NCBI RefSeq assembly: GCF_035594125.1
Contig: NC_087163.1
Span: forward strand, 1,955,001-2,019,000
Length of the DNA stretch: 64,000 bases
Origin: Scylla paramamosain
Lineage: Eukaryota; Arthropoda; Malacostraca; Decapoda; Portunidae
Reading direction: 5' to 3'
Part shown: in pieces, positions 13,526 through 27,500 of the stretch
How the letters are laid out: each line of letters begins with the position of its first letter
Position numbering within the stretch: position 1 is the stretch's first letter
The notes under the pieces: generated by a model
Databases searched by the model: none
The model's input: only the letters and a program-made list of their open reading frames with translations
Told to the model about the DNA's origin: nothing
Translations under genes and position numbers: made by a program

Positions 13526-14246
13526 GAGTGTGCATGTGTGTGTGTGTGTGTGTGTGTGATGCCTTGTCTGGGCCGCTTCATGTGGGATTGCCGGCCTGGT
13601 ATAAAGATATACTATTACTAATAATAATAATAATCTAAGTTCCTGATCATCACCATTCCGGCGAGAGCTGTGTTCATATTACTATGGTTTTCAGTATGGT
13701 TTAGGCCGAGGCCCCTCACACACCGCGCAGTTCATCCTCTTGTTCAAGCAGGATTTCAAAACCTTTGTGACTTGAGCAACGCTTGAGCTTTTGGCCTGCC
13801 TTAATCTGACAGATGACACACGTTGACGTTACCACTGACCTAGCGAGCACTGGGCGTGGGGAGAGGAATGGCTGCAATGCTGAAAGAAAGGAGTGTGGAA
13901 GATTGTGATAACTGGAAAAGTACTCGCGGATGGAGTGGGAGGGTAGGAGAAGGTTACAGAACAGGGACTTAAACCGAAGGGAAATTTTCATTACTCAATT
14001 CATATTATTACTCTGTCCACGAGTTAACTTTTACTGCTGAAAGAGTTGCGCAACCTTAGTGAGTAAATATCACTAATAACATCTAAAAAATGTTCGTTGA
14101 GGAAAGCTTTAGGAAACTGTACTGTAGCTACCTTGCAACTAAGGTCACCTGGCAGCAGAGGGAAGCAGACAAGGAATATTACGTCTCTCCGCGGGTGCTC
14201 GTCAATTCCATCACCATGCTCGTTCTTCTCAGCATATTTTACACCA

Positions 14247-16057
<1,811 letters not shown>

Positions 16058-16589
16058 AGATAACGCTTAATGTGTCCACTTCACCCCTGCCCCTCCTCCT
16101 TTGTCCCCGCGCACTCCTTTTCATCCTCCTCAATATCCCTCTTCACCACCAAACTGCTCCAACATCAACCTTCCTGACTTCCTTGCTTCCACAAAATCTG
16201 GCACCATTCCCCGGGCAGCGTGATGACAGATGACAGCCACATTCAAGACATGCTCCATAAAGTTCATTACACATGGATCATTCAGACATGAGAAGAGAAG
16301 ACAAGAGAAAGATAAGCTAAGTATCTATCTATTTATCTTATTCATTCATCGTGACATCTATCCATTATGTTTATCAACTGAAGAAAGGAGGCGGACACGC
16401 ACTTCCTCCCCCTCCCTAATGGATGTCAGTTAACGGGCAGCTCGAAGCACAAATCCATCCCAGCCTAGTGTTTGGCGCGCCTCGCCAGGCACGGTGACCC
16501 TCAAATACAAGGATAAAAACTATACATAAGAGATTTTTATGTGGTAAACGCTTTCATTGCCTAATGGTGGATGACATCACTCCACGGGG

Positions 16590-16597
16590 TATATAAG
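16590..16597 (+). promoter_or_regulatory. TATA box of cuticle gene 2
   Basis: TATATAAG lies 66 bp upstream of the ATG at 16656, as in genes 1 and 3. The GACGTC palindrome of gene 1 is changed to GACATC here. Confidence 0.8.
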
Positions 16598-16655
16598 ACC
16601 GTGACACGAGGAGAGATGTACAGGAATTGAGTCCACTCACACCCAAACACACATC

Positions 16656-17473
16656 ATGAAGGTTCTGGTGAGTTATTAGAAGCACTGTCATGCACCTCCA
16701 CCACCAGCGGGTTTCAGTAACTAGGAGTCTAAATTCTCTTCGTAATGTTTCACATCATGACAATTTACTTGATAGGTATATCTTCACAAATCTATGTATT
16801 AAGTCTATTGGTAGACTTTGAAGTGGTCATCCCAGCCAGCAGGTGGCCAGGCGTGGCCAAGCATGCACGCCTCACGTAAAGCTTGAGTGACTCTTGCAGG
16901 TTGTACTTAGTCTGGCTATTGCCTGTTCGGCGCTGCCCACGACCTTGGTTGGACGTTCCGGCATTATCGGACCGTCTGGCTTGATTGGTCCATCCGGCCA
17001 AGTCCAGTTCCAACACTACGCTAATGCCTTCTTTGGCCAGGTAAGTTTCAAGCAGATGTGGAAATGATGGTTTGATGCATTTTCCCGTAAACAAATGAGA
17101 ACATATAAAAAGAAAAAAAAAATGGTCTCCTCGTGACCACTGCTTCCTCCTGCACTGCGTGTTGTCCGCTCCACCTGTGCATGGAGGCGACCAGCCAACA
17201 CTTGCCGGTGGGCATGCAGTCACTGCCCGCCCGCGGCTGAAAGCCACACGCTCTGTGCTCCACAAGCGAAGGAAGTGATTACTACAAAAAATGTAATGAC
17301 ACCACCAACCTACGCTACTACTCTTGCTGACAACAGTAACAACAAATACCAAACAAACAAACAAATAACTTAATCCATTTATTTATCCACAGGACGCCTC
17401 TCAGGGTGTGGGCGCCGCATCCTGCATCACCGGTCCCGGCGGCAAGATATGCCTCCCCCGGCAATTTGCATAA
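16656..17473 (+). CDS. Crustacean calcified-cuticle protein (GPSG type), gene 2
   Basis: Three exons (16656-16667, 16900-17040, 17393-17473) give 77 residues. The signal peptide begins MKVLVVLSLAIACSALPTT. It is followed by GRSG, then two GPSG repeats and QVQF. Exon 2 is 72 bases shorter than in gene 1, the loss running exactly up to the final CAG before the donor, so the Ala/His-rich segment is missing. Exon 3 lacks 21 bases and has one extra C in a C run. The reading frame shifts after KIC and ends LPRQFA instead of the TGNIQYL seen in gene 1. Signal peptide, repeats, TATA box and splice sites are intact, so expression is plausible. Same family as gene 1, possibly a derived short form. Confidence 0.78.
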
Positions 17474-17703
17474 CTGACCTAAGTCACTGACGGCCGCCCT
17501 GCCCCGACCCCGCACACCCGCACTCCGTGTCCCGCGCCTCACGCCATTCTCAGATCAGGACCATTGTCCCTGCCTAATTTGTAACACAATTGATGGACAC
17601 ATTTCATGAATTAATCATTGTCAAATTAACCCACCCATCTGTAATGAATACATTTTAACTTAAGCAAGAAATAGTCTGATTTTTCCTTCACTTGTAATGA
17701 TAA

Positions 17704-17782
<79 letters not shown>
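17704..17782. repeat. GT microsatellite in cuticle 3' flank
   Basis: It is shared by position with 11851-11911 (unit 1) and 21856-21893 (unit 3), with different lengths in each copy. Confidence 0.9.
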
Positions 17783-17784
<2 letters not shown>

Positions 17785-18165
17785 AGCGCGTGTAAGACTG
17801 CTCAAGGAATGCACGGTGCGGAGAAATAGTCCACGAGAATCTGAGGAAGAAAGAGACTCAGGGTAACAATGAATAAAGGATTGAAAACGGATGATTAGAT
17901 AAAAGTAAAAGAAATACGTGTGACTGAACTCACTATCAGCCGATACAAGAGTACTCTCCACAAGGATGGATGAAATGATGTCGAGGCAATCACTGTTCCA
18001 CACATAAGTGCTCACAAGAACATTCAGCGGCAAAGGTGCAAGGGTGGCAGGTGCAGGGCACGTAAGCAAGACGGTACAGATGAGTGCAGTAGGCTGGGCA
18101 CCGTGTTAGAAATTAGGGTTACGGAGAGGATCAAGAAAAAGGTATCAAGTCTACTATAATAACAG

Positions 18166-18196
<31 letters not shown>

Positions 18197-18680
18197 AACT
18201 ACTACTAAGTTCCCGATCGTCACCTTTCCGGCGAGAACTGTGTTCATATCATTATGGTTTTCTGTATGGTTTAGGCCGAGGCCCCTCACACACCGCGCAA
18301 TTCATCCTCTTGTTCAAGCAGGACGTGAAAACCTTTGTGACTTGAGCAACGCTTGAGCTTTTGGCCTGCTTTAATCTGACAGATGACACACGTTGACGTT
18401 ACCACTGACCTAGCGAGCACTGGGCGTGGTGAGAGGAAAGGTTGAAATGCTGAAAGAAAGGAGTGTGGATATTATGATGACTGGGAAAGTACTCGCGTAT
18501 GGAGTGGAAGAGCAGAAGGTTACAGAACAGGGACTTAAACCGAAGGGAAATTTTCATTACTCGATTCACACTATTACTCTGTCCACGAGTTAACTTTTAC
18601 TGCTGAAAGAGTTGCGCAGCCTTAGTGAGTAAATACCACTAATAATACCTACAAATGCTCGTTGGGGAAAGCTTTAGAAG

Positions 18681-19107
18681 GCTACCGCCTCCAGAATTCC
18701 TTTCTACTAGGCCCAGTCATTATGAATACTATATTTTCTAAAATATTCATACTTTTGCTTATATTAACTATGATTATTGTAGTCCATGTTTAGAAAGTAC
18801 TGGAAATGAATGCAACAGTGTCTGGCCGTCTGGAAGTACTGGAAGTGAATGCAATAGTGTCTGGCAGTCTGTCTGGCGATCAAAATGTGACTCTCAAGTG
18901 GGGATGGAAGAACAAAAGACTGGCGAGTTTGTGATGGGAATGCTGCAATTTATTTTGCAGTTTACTTTTGTTGAATGCAGAATGGATATGAAAGCGTTAA
19001 TAAAGAGAAGATTGACAGGGACAGAGACAGACAAACAGAGAGACTAGGAGCTAGGAAGAAAATGAATAAAATAATGTAATATACCAAAAACGTATTATTT
19101 TTCATTA

Positions 19108-19169
<62 letters not shown>

Positions 19170-19600
19170 ATAATTATCATTATCATTATCATCATCATCA
19201 TTATTATTATTATCACAAACTTCTCTATCAAAATGCAACTTTTTTTGTCAATATTAGGACAAAATGTATTCAAAAGACTGGTATTAGCTGATAAGAACTA
19301 TGTAAGATTTAATTTATTGCAGATTTTTCTCAAATTTCACATTAACAAGCATTTCTAAGTAATAATTATTAAGGCTTCTTCAGTTTTAAAACATCCATCC
19401 CAAGCTTCATTAGAAAGGAGACAAAACTGGAGGTGCTAACTCATAAAGTAAGTAAGTAACACTCACCTTAAAGTTGGAGAATTTTGATCGCAACTTTTGG
19501 CAATACTTAAATGTGGCATGTTGGACCTTACTGTATGCAACACCCTCCCCCCCCAAGTTACAATACAATCACATTAGGTATCAGACACATGATATACATT
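18681..19600. other. Spacer between array units
   Basis: No gene is seen. It contains a TTA microsatellite (about 19108-19167) with ATC/ATT tails. The Ile-rich minus frame is its translation. Confidence 0.6.
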
Positions 19601-20530
19601 GCACAGGGTGGCTTGTGAGCATCTGTGGTGAGTGTTTATATGGGCTGTGATTGGTTATAATGGGGTGCTGCCTCCAATTGCTGCTGCACTGCCTGTCCCA
19701 TGTCAGAGTCATTTTTCGCTCCCCTCTGATGTTTGTGTCGCTATCCCACCATTCCTCCGTCTCTGCACCCATAATGCACCCATGGAGGCAGAACACTACA
19801 GAGGGACGGGGCAACAGAAGTGTGGCATGCAACACATTGCCACACTGGCAGCACTTGATCACGGCCGCTTTAAATTTTCTGTCAGGTGGAACGAGTCCGA
19901 CTCATGGCAGCACTAACTCCACAGGATGTGATGCATCAGGAACCGCTGCAGGTGCTGGAGGGAGTGATGGGGGAGGATGACACTCATCCTACAATTTTCG
20001 ATAACCCAATCGGCTTTTTCTTTGGAGACTGGCACCTCAGCGGGCCTTTCTCTTTTTCTTTCTTCCTTTTACTTTTTTTTTTTTTTTTGCCTTTGGGCCA
20101 GTGCCAATATTACATAAAAAAATGGTAATGGTGCGCAGAAGCAGCACCGCATATATTATAATGAATATTTTGCACATAATTCCACTGAACATATGTGGCT
20201 TTTCTCATAGCTTGCATTGTTTGTATAGCAAGTTTTATTTTACATAATATAGGATGTTCATATAGCAGCATGCAAGGGCGTTGTATTGTGTCTCCAAAGT
20301 GTAATGCCATTTTCAGCCTCTTCCTCATGTCACTGGCATCATTCACACACCTGAAATGCTGACCTGTACTGACACCACACACTTGGCCAGGGATCTACTA
20401 AGAGTGGAAATAATTGATAATTTCACTTTTATTTTACATATTTTACAACAAAAGCAGATAAAGCACAAAGAAGAAAGGTGTTTAGGACTAATATTTACAT
20501 TAACAATGCTTTACAAATTTGTAAAGCTGT
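19601..20530. repeat. Duplicated spacer segment, copy 1
   Basis: It is homologous to 23450-24215 over most of its length, with shared blocks such as GTGTGGCATGCAACACATTG and CCTGAAATGCTGAC. It contains a T-rich section (about 20025-20120) with GGAGACTGGCACCTCAGCGGGCC and a GCC...TTACATAAAAAA end, a pattern also present at 37073-37165. That part looks like a dispersed repeat. Open frames are present in both copies but I recognise no protein. Confidence 0.7.
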
Positions 20531-20742
20531 ATGAAGGAAGGAGGCGGACACGCACTTCCTCCCTCTCCGCGATGGATGTCAGTTAACGGGCAGCTCGCCG
20601 CACTCATTCTTCCTCGCCTTGTGTTTGGCGTGCCTCGCCAGGCACGGTGACCCTCAAATACAAGGATAAAAACTATACATAAGAGATTTTTATGTGGTAA
20701 ACGCTTTCATTGCCTAATGGTGGGTGACATCACTCCACGGGG

Positions 20743-20750
20743 TATATAAG
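20743..20750 (+). promoter_or_regulatory. TATA box of cuticle gene 3
   Basis: TATATAAG lies 66 bp upstream of the ATG at 20809. The context is nearly identical to that of gene 2. Confidence 0.8.
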
Positions 20751-20808
20751 ACCGTGACACGAGGAGAGATGTACAGGAATTGAGTCCACTCACACCCAAA
20801 CACACATC

Positions 20809-21625
20809 ATGAAGGTTCTGGTGAGTTATTAGAAGCACTGTCATGCACCTCCACCACCAGCGGGTTTCAGTAACTAGGAGTCTAAATTCTCTTCGTAATG
20901 TTTCACATCATGACAATTTACTTGATAGGTATATCTTCACAAATCTATGTATTAAGTCTATTGGTAGACTTTGAAGTGGTCATCCCAGCCAGCAGGTGGC
21001 CAGGGATGGCCAAGCATGCACGCCTCACGTAAAGCTTGAGTGACTCTTGCAGGTTGTACTTAGTCTGGCTATTGCCTGTTCGGCGCTGCCCACGACCTTG
21101 GTTGGACCTTCCGGCATTATCGGACCGCCTGGCTTGATTGGTCCATCCGGCCAAGTCCAGTTCCAACACTACGCTAATGCCTTCTTTGGCCAGGTAAGTT
21201 TCAAGCAGATGTGGAAATGATGGTTTGATGCATTTTCCCGTAAACAAATGAGAACATATAAAAAGAAAAAAAAAAAGGTCTCCTCGTGTCACTGCTTCCT
21301 CCTGCACTGCGTGCTGTCCGTTCCACCTGTACGTGGAGGCGGCCAGCCAACACTTGCCGGTGGGCATGCAGTCACTGCCCGCCCGCGGCTGAAAGCCACA
21401 CGCTCTGTACTCCACAAGCGAAGGAAGTGACTACTACAAAAAATGTAATGACACCACCAACCTACGCTACTACTCTTGCTGACAACAGTAACAACAAATA
21501 CCAAACAAACAAACAAATAACTTAATCTATTTCTTTATCCACAGGACGCCCCTCAGGGTTCGGGCGCCGCATCCTGCATCACCGGTCCCGGCGGCAAGAT
21601 ATGCCTCCCCCGGCAATTTGCATAA
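20809..21625 (+). CDS. Crustacean calcified-cuticle protein (GPSG type), gene 3
   Basis: Three exons (20809-20820, 21053-21193, 21545-21625) give 77 residues. The protein is nearly the same as gene 2. Seen differences include GPSG where gene 2 has GRSG, GPPG where gene 2 has GPSG, and DAPQGSG where gene 2 has DASQGVG. It shares the 72-base exon 2 loss and the frameshifted LPRQFA end, so both changes predate the gene 2/gene 3 duplication. Signal peptide and splice sites are intact. The family role is structural in calcified cuticle. AATAAA lies at 21986, a position conserved in all three copies (12005, 17872, 21986). Confidence 0.78.
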
Positions 21626-21854
21626 CTGACCTAAGTCACTGACGGCCGCCCTGCCCCGACCCCGCACACCCGCACTCCGTGTCCCGCGCCTCACGCCATT
21701 CTCAGATCAGGACCATTGTCCCTGCCTAATTTGTAACACAATTGATGCACACATTTCATGAATTAATCATTGTCAAATTAACCCACCCATCTGTAATGAA
21801 TACATTTTGACTTACGCAAGAAATGGTCTGACTTTTCCTTCACATGTAATGATA

Positions 21855-21896
<42 letters not shown>

Positions 21897-22912
21897 ACAG
21901 CGCGTGTAAGACTGCTCAAGGAATGCACGGTGCGGAGAAATAGTCCACGAGAATCTGAGGAAGAAAGAGACTCAGGGTAACAATGAATAAAGGATTGAAA
22001 ACGGATGATTAGATAAAAGAAAAAGAAATACGTATGACTGAACTCACTATCAGTCGATACAAGAGTACTCTCCACAAGGATGGATGAAATGATGTCGAGG
22101 CAATCACTGTTCCACACATAAGTGCTCACAAGAACATTCAGCGGCAAAGGTGCAAGGGTGGCAGGTGCAGGGCACGTAAGCAAGACGGTACAGATGAGTG
22201 CAGTAGGCTGGGCACCGTGTTAGAAATTAGGGTTACGCAGAGGATCAAGAAAAAGGTATCAGGTCTACTACAACAACAGCTACTACTACTACTACTACTT
22301 CAACTAAGTCCCCGATCGTCACCTTTCCGGCGAGAGCTGTGTTCACATTATTATGGTCTTCTGTATGGTTTAGGCCGAGGCCCCTCACACACCGTGCAAT
22401 TCATCCTCTTGTTCATGCAGGACGTGAAAGCCTTTGTGACTTGAGCAACGCTTGAGCTTTTGGCTTGCCTTAATCTGACAGATGACACACGTTGACGTTA
22501 CCACTGACCTAGCGAGCACTGGGCGTGGGGGAAAGGAATGAATGAAATGGTGAAAGGAGTGTAGAAGATTATGATGATTGGGAAATTACTCGAGTATGGA
22601 GTGGGAGGGCAGGAGAAGGGAAAAGAACAAGGCCTTGAACCCAAAGTAAATTTTCATTACTCGGTTCACATTATTACTCTGTCCACGTGTTAACTTTTAC
22701 TGCTGAAAGAGTTGCGCAGCCTTAGTGAGTAAATACCATCAATAACAGCTACAAATGCTCGTTGGGGAAAGCTTGAGGAAACTGTACTGAGCTACCTTGG
22801 AACTGAGGTCTCTCGGCCGCAGAGGGAAGCAGACAAGGAATATTACGTCTCTCCGCGGGTGCTCGTCAATTCCATCACCATGCTGGTTCTTCTCATCACA
22901 TTTTACGCCACT

Positions 22913-23362
22913 GCACCGTAATTATGACGATCACAGAACAAAATAACAACGCTAAGTCAGGTAACTAATACACAGTTCAGTTATAATCACGCTGCACCTA
23001 CAATAATGACACTGGTGGGTAGACTGGCGCCTTGCCGATCGGTTTCAATTCGCTCTCGAGGTTCAATGCTTCGAATCTTGCTCATACATATTATTTACCG
23101 GAATGTCCAATACGATGTTGTATGTACGCTAAGAAATACATTCAATATTGTTCCGGTGTGCGTAGAACAAGGATAAGGTGTTACGTAAGACTTCTCATGG
23201 TATTATACGTCTACGGAAAGTTAATTTTAACTCGGCATAAGGCGGTGCTGATTCGAAGCCATAAATTAAACTGCTAAATTGACAGACTCGCGACAGACTC
23301 TCCACTAAACATTAATAATTAAAAGTCTTAAAATGAGTGAAAAAAGTGAAAAAAAATCGAAG

Positions 23363-23412
<50 letters not shown>

Positions 23413-23449
23413 TTAAAGATCGCCGATGACATCACTATGCTGATAATGA
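22913..23449. other. Spacer
   Basis: No gene is seen. A CT microsatellite lies at about 23367-23409. Confidence 0.6.
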
Positions 23450-24215
23450 GTGCAGATGATAATTTGCGTTTAACCATGTCAGAATCATTTTTCCCTCCAC
23501 TCTGAGGTTTGTGTCGCCATCCCACCATTGTTCCTTCTCTGCACCCATGGAGGCTTTTTGGTGCCAAATCATACTCAGAACACTACAGAGGGACAGAGCA
23601 ACAGAAGTGTGGCATGCAACACATTGCCACACTGGCAGCACTTGATCACAGCCGCTTTAAATTTTCTGTCAGGTGGAACGAGTCCGCCTCATGGCAGCAC
23701 TAACTCCACAGGATGTGATGCATCAGGGACCGCTGCAGGTGCTGGAGGGAGTGATGGGGGAGGATGACATTCATCCGACAGTTCTGGATAACCCATTCGG
23801 CTTTTTCTTTGGAGACTGGCACCTCAGCGGGCCTTTCTCTTTTTTTTTTTTTTAAGTGACTTTTCTCATAGCTTGCATTGTTTGTATATCAAGTTTTCTT
23901 TTACATAATATAGGATGTTCATATACCAGCATGCAAGGGTATTGTACAGTGCCTCCAAAGTGTAATGCCATTTTCAGCCTCTTCCTCATGTCACTGGCAT
24001 CATTCACACACCTGAAATGCTGACTTGTCCTGACACCACACACCACACACCTGGCCAGGGATCCACTGAATGGAGATGGTTGATAATCTTCCCTTTTATT
24101 TTACATATTTTACAACAAAAGCAGATAAAGTACAAAGAAGAAAGGTGTTTAGAACTAATATTTACATTATCAATGCTTTACAAATTTCTAAAACTGTATT
24201 TTCAGTACTATTCAC
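23450..24215. repeat. Duplicated spacer segment, copy 2
   Basis: This is the partner of 19601-20530. It is shorter because the T-rich dispersed-repeat section lost its 3' part (about 23840-23855). TTTATT at 24095 is a possible minus-strand polyadenylation signal for the NUDT16-like gene A that ends at 24531. Confidence 0.65.
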
Positions 24216-24530
24216 ATTGCAACCTATAAGTAGGTTAAAGAAAAATTATTCTCTTATAAGAATGACAATAAACAATATTTAAATTATATATACACTAATA
24301 CTGTATATATGTATACCAATAAAATATCCTTGATTCAACACTTCGTAATTCAATTTTTTGTGCAATCCAAATCATTTTAAGTGACTGACAAGAATTCTGC
24401 AAATAAAAACTGTTACCTATATTATGTTTCCTGCTTCCCAGACTTCTTCATAAGGATATTTGCGGCAACAATGCATATCAACACCAATTATTTTCTAGTA
24501 GATAGACAGACAGACATACATTATAATACA

Positions 24531-27500
24531 TTAAAATCTATTGGGAGCCAGCTTAAGATTTTGGCTTTTGAGGATCACATCACTGATCTCATGCTCTGTG
24601 AGCAGCTTGGAATGATGGAGTGCAAGCAGCAACTGCTGCTTTGATGTGCCAGCAAACTTGTTGTTGAGGAAGGCTGGCAGGCCATTGTACATGTTGTCCA
24701 TGGTGTACAGAGGGACACGCACGCTGCCCATTACCTGAAGCAACAGGTATATATTTTGCATGAATGCCTATAGTGTATATAGTATATGAGTGCGGTAGAT
24801 GCAGTGGATGGCTGAATGTAAGAGGATGACCTCAAATGTAATGGGAACGTGCAGTGCTGGAACATGTGAGAAGAGAATGACAGCATCAGAGCTTGCACAT
24901 AGGGAACACAAGGGCTGGAATAAATTAAGATTTTCTGTCATGGCCACCCCCTATCCCCCTGTGGAAGTTCTTAGATGTAGGTACCTAGATGACTGCTAAA
25001 CAATTCAGACAAGGCATCATAAAAAGAAAAACAGTATATCTTGACTTCAGGCACTCACTGCTATGTTCAGGTACAAAGTAACAGTGGATTTACACAAAAG
25101 GATGTCCTTTGGTGATACTTAGGTAACTCCAAGCTAAATCTTGGTCACTTTTGCTTGGAGGTTTTGGTGAAATTTTGTTGTTGCCATAAACACTAAGATT
25201 GCTGTTTGCATTAGAAGCACACAACTACATCAGCACAACACATGTGCACAACTGATGTAAGAACAGTTTTTAATCTTAGTTCTAAGCAATGTTGACACTT
25301 GAGGTGCTCGCAATTCACATCACTTATTCATTAATTTGAAACCATTGACTAATGTTTAGAAAATCACAGACATTGCATCCAGGCCCCTGACACTCTGCAA
25401 AAGCTTTCATACCTGCATTTTTAATCTTCTAATACTTTCCTTTCTAATACCAAGTATGTATTATAAGGGGTTCAAATCTTGGACAGTCTCTATTCATGAA
25501 AAAGGAAATTATAGTAAGAAATAATACAAATTAAATCAGTAACTTAAATTCCCAGCACACTCTCCACTGACCCTCCCAAGACTGTATCTGTCATTGAAAA
25601 AGCATGTGTGGACAGGAATGAGTTACACTTGGAAAAGACGGTTTTGTTGCTAACTCTTATTTTCCAAAACTTAAAAGACAGCCCACATATATAAATTTCA
25701 TTACATCATGCCTTAGTTTTATGTTAGTGGTTAGGATACTGCCCTGGCAGCAATCAAGTATATATATAGTGTGTGGACAAAGACAGGAAAATTATTTCCC
25801 CGATCTGTCTCTGAATGGGTTGACAAACAAGTGTCAATGACAGGCACAATCCATGCAAAGGTAGAATCTTTCTAGTCACAACTACCAGAGAAGCTACTCA
25901 CCTCCTTGCCATAATCTCTACTCTGAAGACAAGATTTCTCCAAGGCAATGAACTGCTCCAGTGTCACCTCCTTAATAAAGAAGTGTAGTACCAGCCTGCG
26001 GTCACCAGCCACCTGCAATACCACATGTGTTTAATGCACTCAGAATCTCATATGCACATTAACACTTTCAAGTTTTTATTGTCAAAAATGAGTGAGGATT
26101 CCTACAAACATCCTTGCTCTCATTTCCTCACTTCTTCACTGAATCCTAAATATCTGAACACCTCACATAACTAGGCTCTCAGGACTGGGAATAGACAAAA
26201 ATAAAAATTATTCCACTGTGCGCAAAGCACAATGGAATTATTATCTGATAATTCTTTTCAACCCATATAACTTAATTCAGTAACAAGATGCAATATAATC
26301 ATTGTGCAGTGTTTGAAACAAAATAGAAAATATCCTTTTATATTAAATTGTTATTCTAATTTTCTATGTATACATGTCAGGAATATATTATAATGATTTA
26401 TATAAATATCACCTAAATCTACTTACTTACACATTCTAGGTAGAGAAATGCATTAAATTACATGGCTGATCGCAATTTACTATGGTTTAAAAGTGAACTA
26501 CAGAAATAAAGCTGGATTACTGAATCACTGACAAGTCTGATATATGGCAGAAAGGAAGCTCATGTGCCATGGTACTTTGTGTACTTCAGTGGTGCCTGTA
26601 CTCTGCATTGTTTGTTACTAAGTAGTGCAGTGGTGTGGTCCCCACCTAGTTTGTTATGGTGCAGCTTGAACACTGTGACCCTCACCTGAGTACTGTAGTA
26701 GTCACTCCAGGTTACTGGGTGAGTTGATGGATCCCAGCCAATTTCCTCCATTAACTCACGGTTGAGGCCTTCCACCATATCTTCTCCTTTATCTACCAAG
26801 CCACCTGGGAAGCCAAAGGTCCCATCAAACCTCAGCTGCATCTGCAATGAAATGTATCTGTGGTAAGGACTGACCAGATGAGGAAACCTGCAGAAAATAA
26901 AATGTGATATTTGTGATGTTTATTGGATGACACCAAATCACCTGATAACTTAGTATACTCTAGTAGTCTGAGATGTCTAGTATCTATCTACACCTGCTAC
27001 CCATTATGAAGAGCTCCACCAAGGGCATGGCTGTGATGGGATTTATATGATAGCAAGCAAGTTTTTTTCAGTAAAGGATAGCTGAAGAGTATACAGAAAG
27101 CCCACACAGCAGGGATGTATGCCTTGGTTATACTAGCAACAATCAGTGCTCAGTGACTATTTGTGCTGAGACACCTCAATGTTGTAGAATCAAAGCCAGT
27201 AATTTTCACATCATCTAAACTCCATACCATAACTACCAACATGCGAGTCCATCATGAGTAGGGTGCTGAGGACTTCTCCATCACTTGCAACACCCCTCAG
27301 AGCTGCCCAGACAAACTAGGGATTTATGTCAACCCATCACAAGAGCTTCCAGGCAAGACAACTATACCCAGACAACTCTAAATGCTCCCAACACCTTGAC
27401 TTATTCTGAGTTAATCTTAAAAGCCACCTGCTCCCTGCTAATTCCTGCAATGTTACTTCTTACAGCCCAATTACATCTACAATACAATACCACACACCTA

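Larger units (their letters stand above)
10155..14246 (+). repeat. Cuticle-gene duplication unit 1
   Basis: This is the first of three homologous units, each holding one cuticle gene plus flanks. The 5' flank (from about 10155) matches that of unit 2 and the 3' flank matches units 2 and 3. Relative to the other two, unit 1 carries about 1.35 kb of extra sequence (about 12272-13625), which includes CT (12600-12682) and TTA (13468-13524) runs. It ends abruptly at 14246, where NUDT16-intron homology begins. Confidence 0.75.
16058..18680 (+). repeat. Cuticle-gene duplication unit 2
   Basis: This unit is homologous to unit 1 and closest to unit 3. The 5' flank from about 16058 matches 10155 onward. 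The 3' flank includes a GT microsatellite (17704-17782) and the conserved block after it. Homology ends near 18680. Confidence 0.75.
20531..22912 (+). repeat. Cuticle-gene duplication unit 3
   Basis: This is the copy closest to unit 2. It starts at GAAGGAAGGAGGCGGACACGC and runs to TTTTACGCCA at 22912, the same point where unit 1 ends at 14246. Confidence 0.75.
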
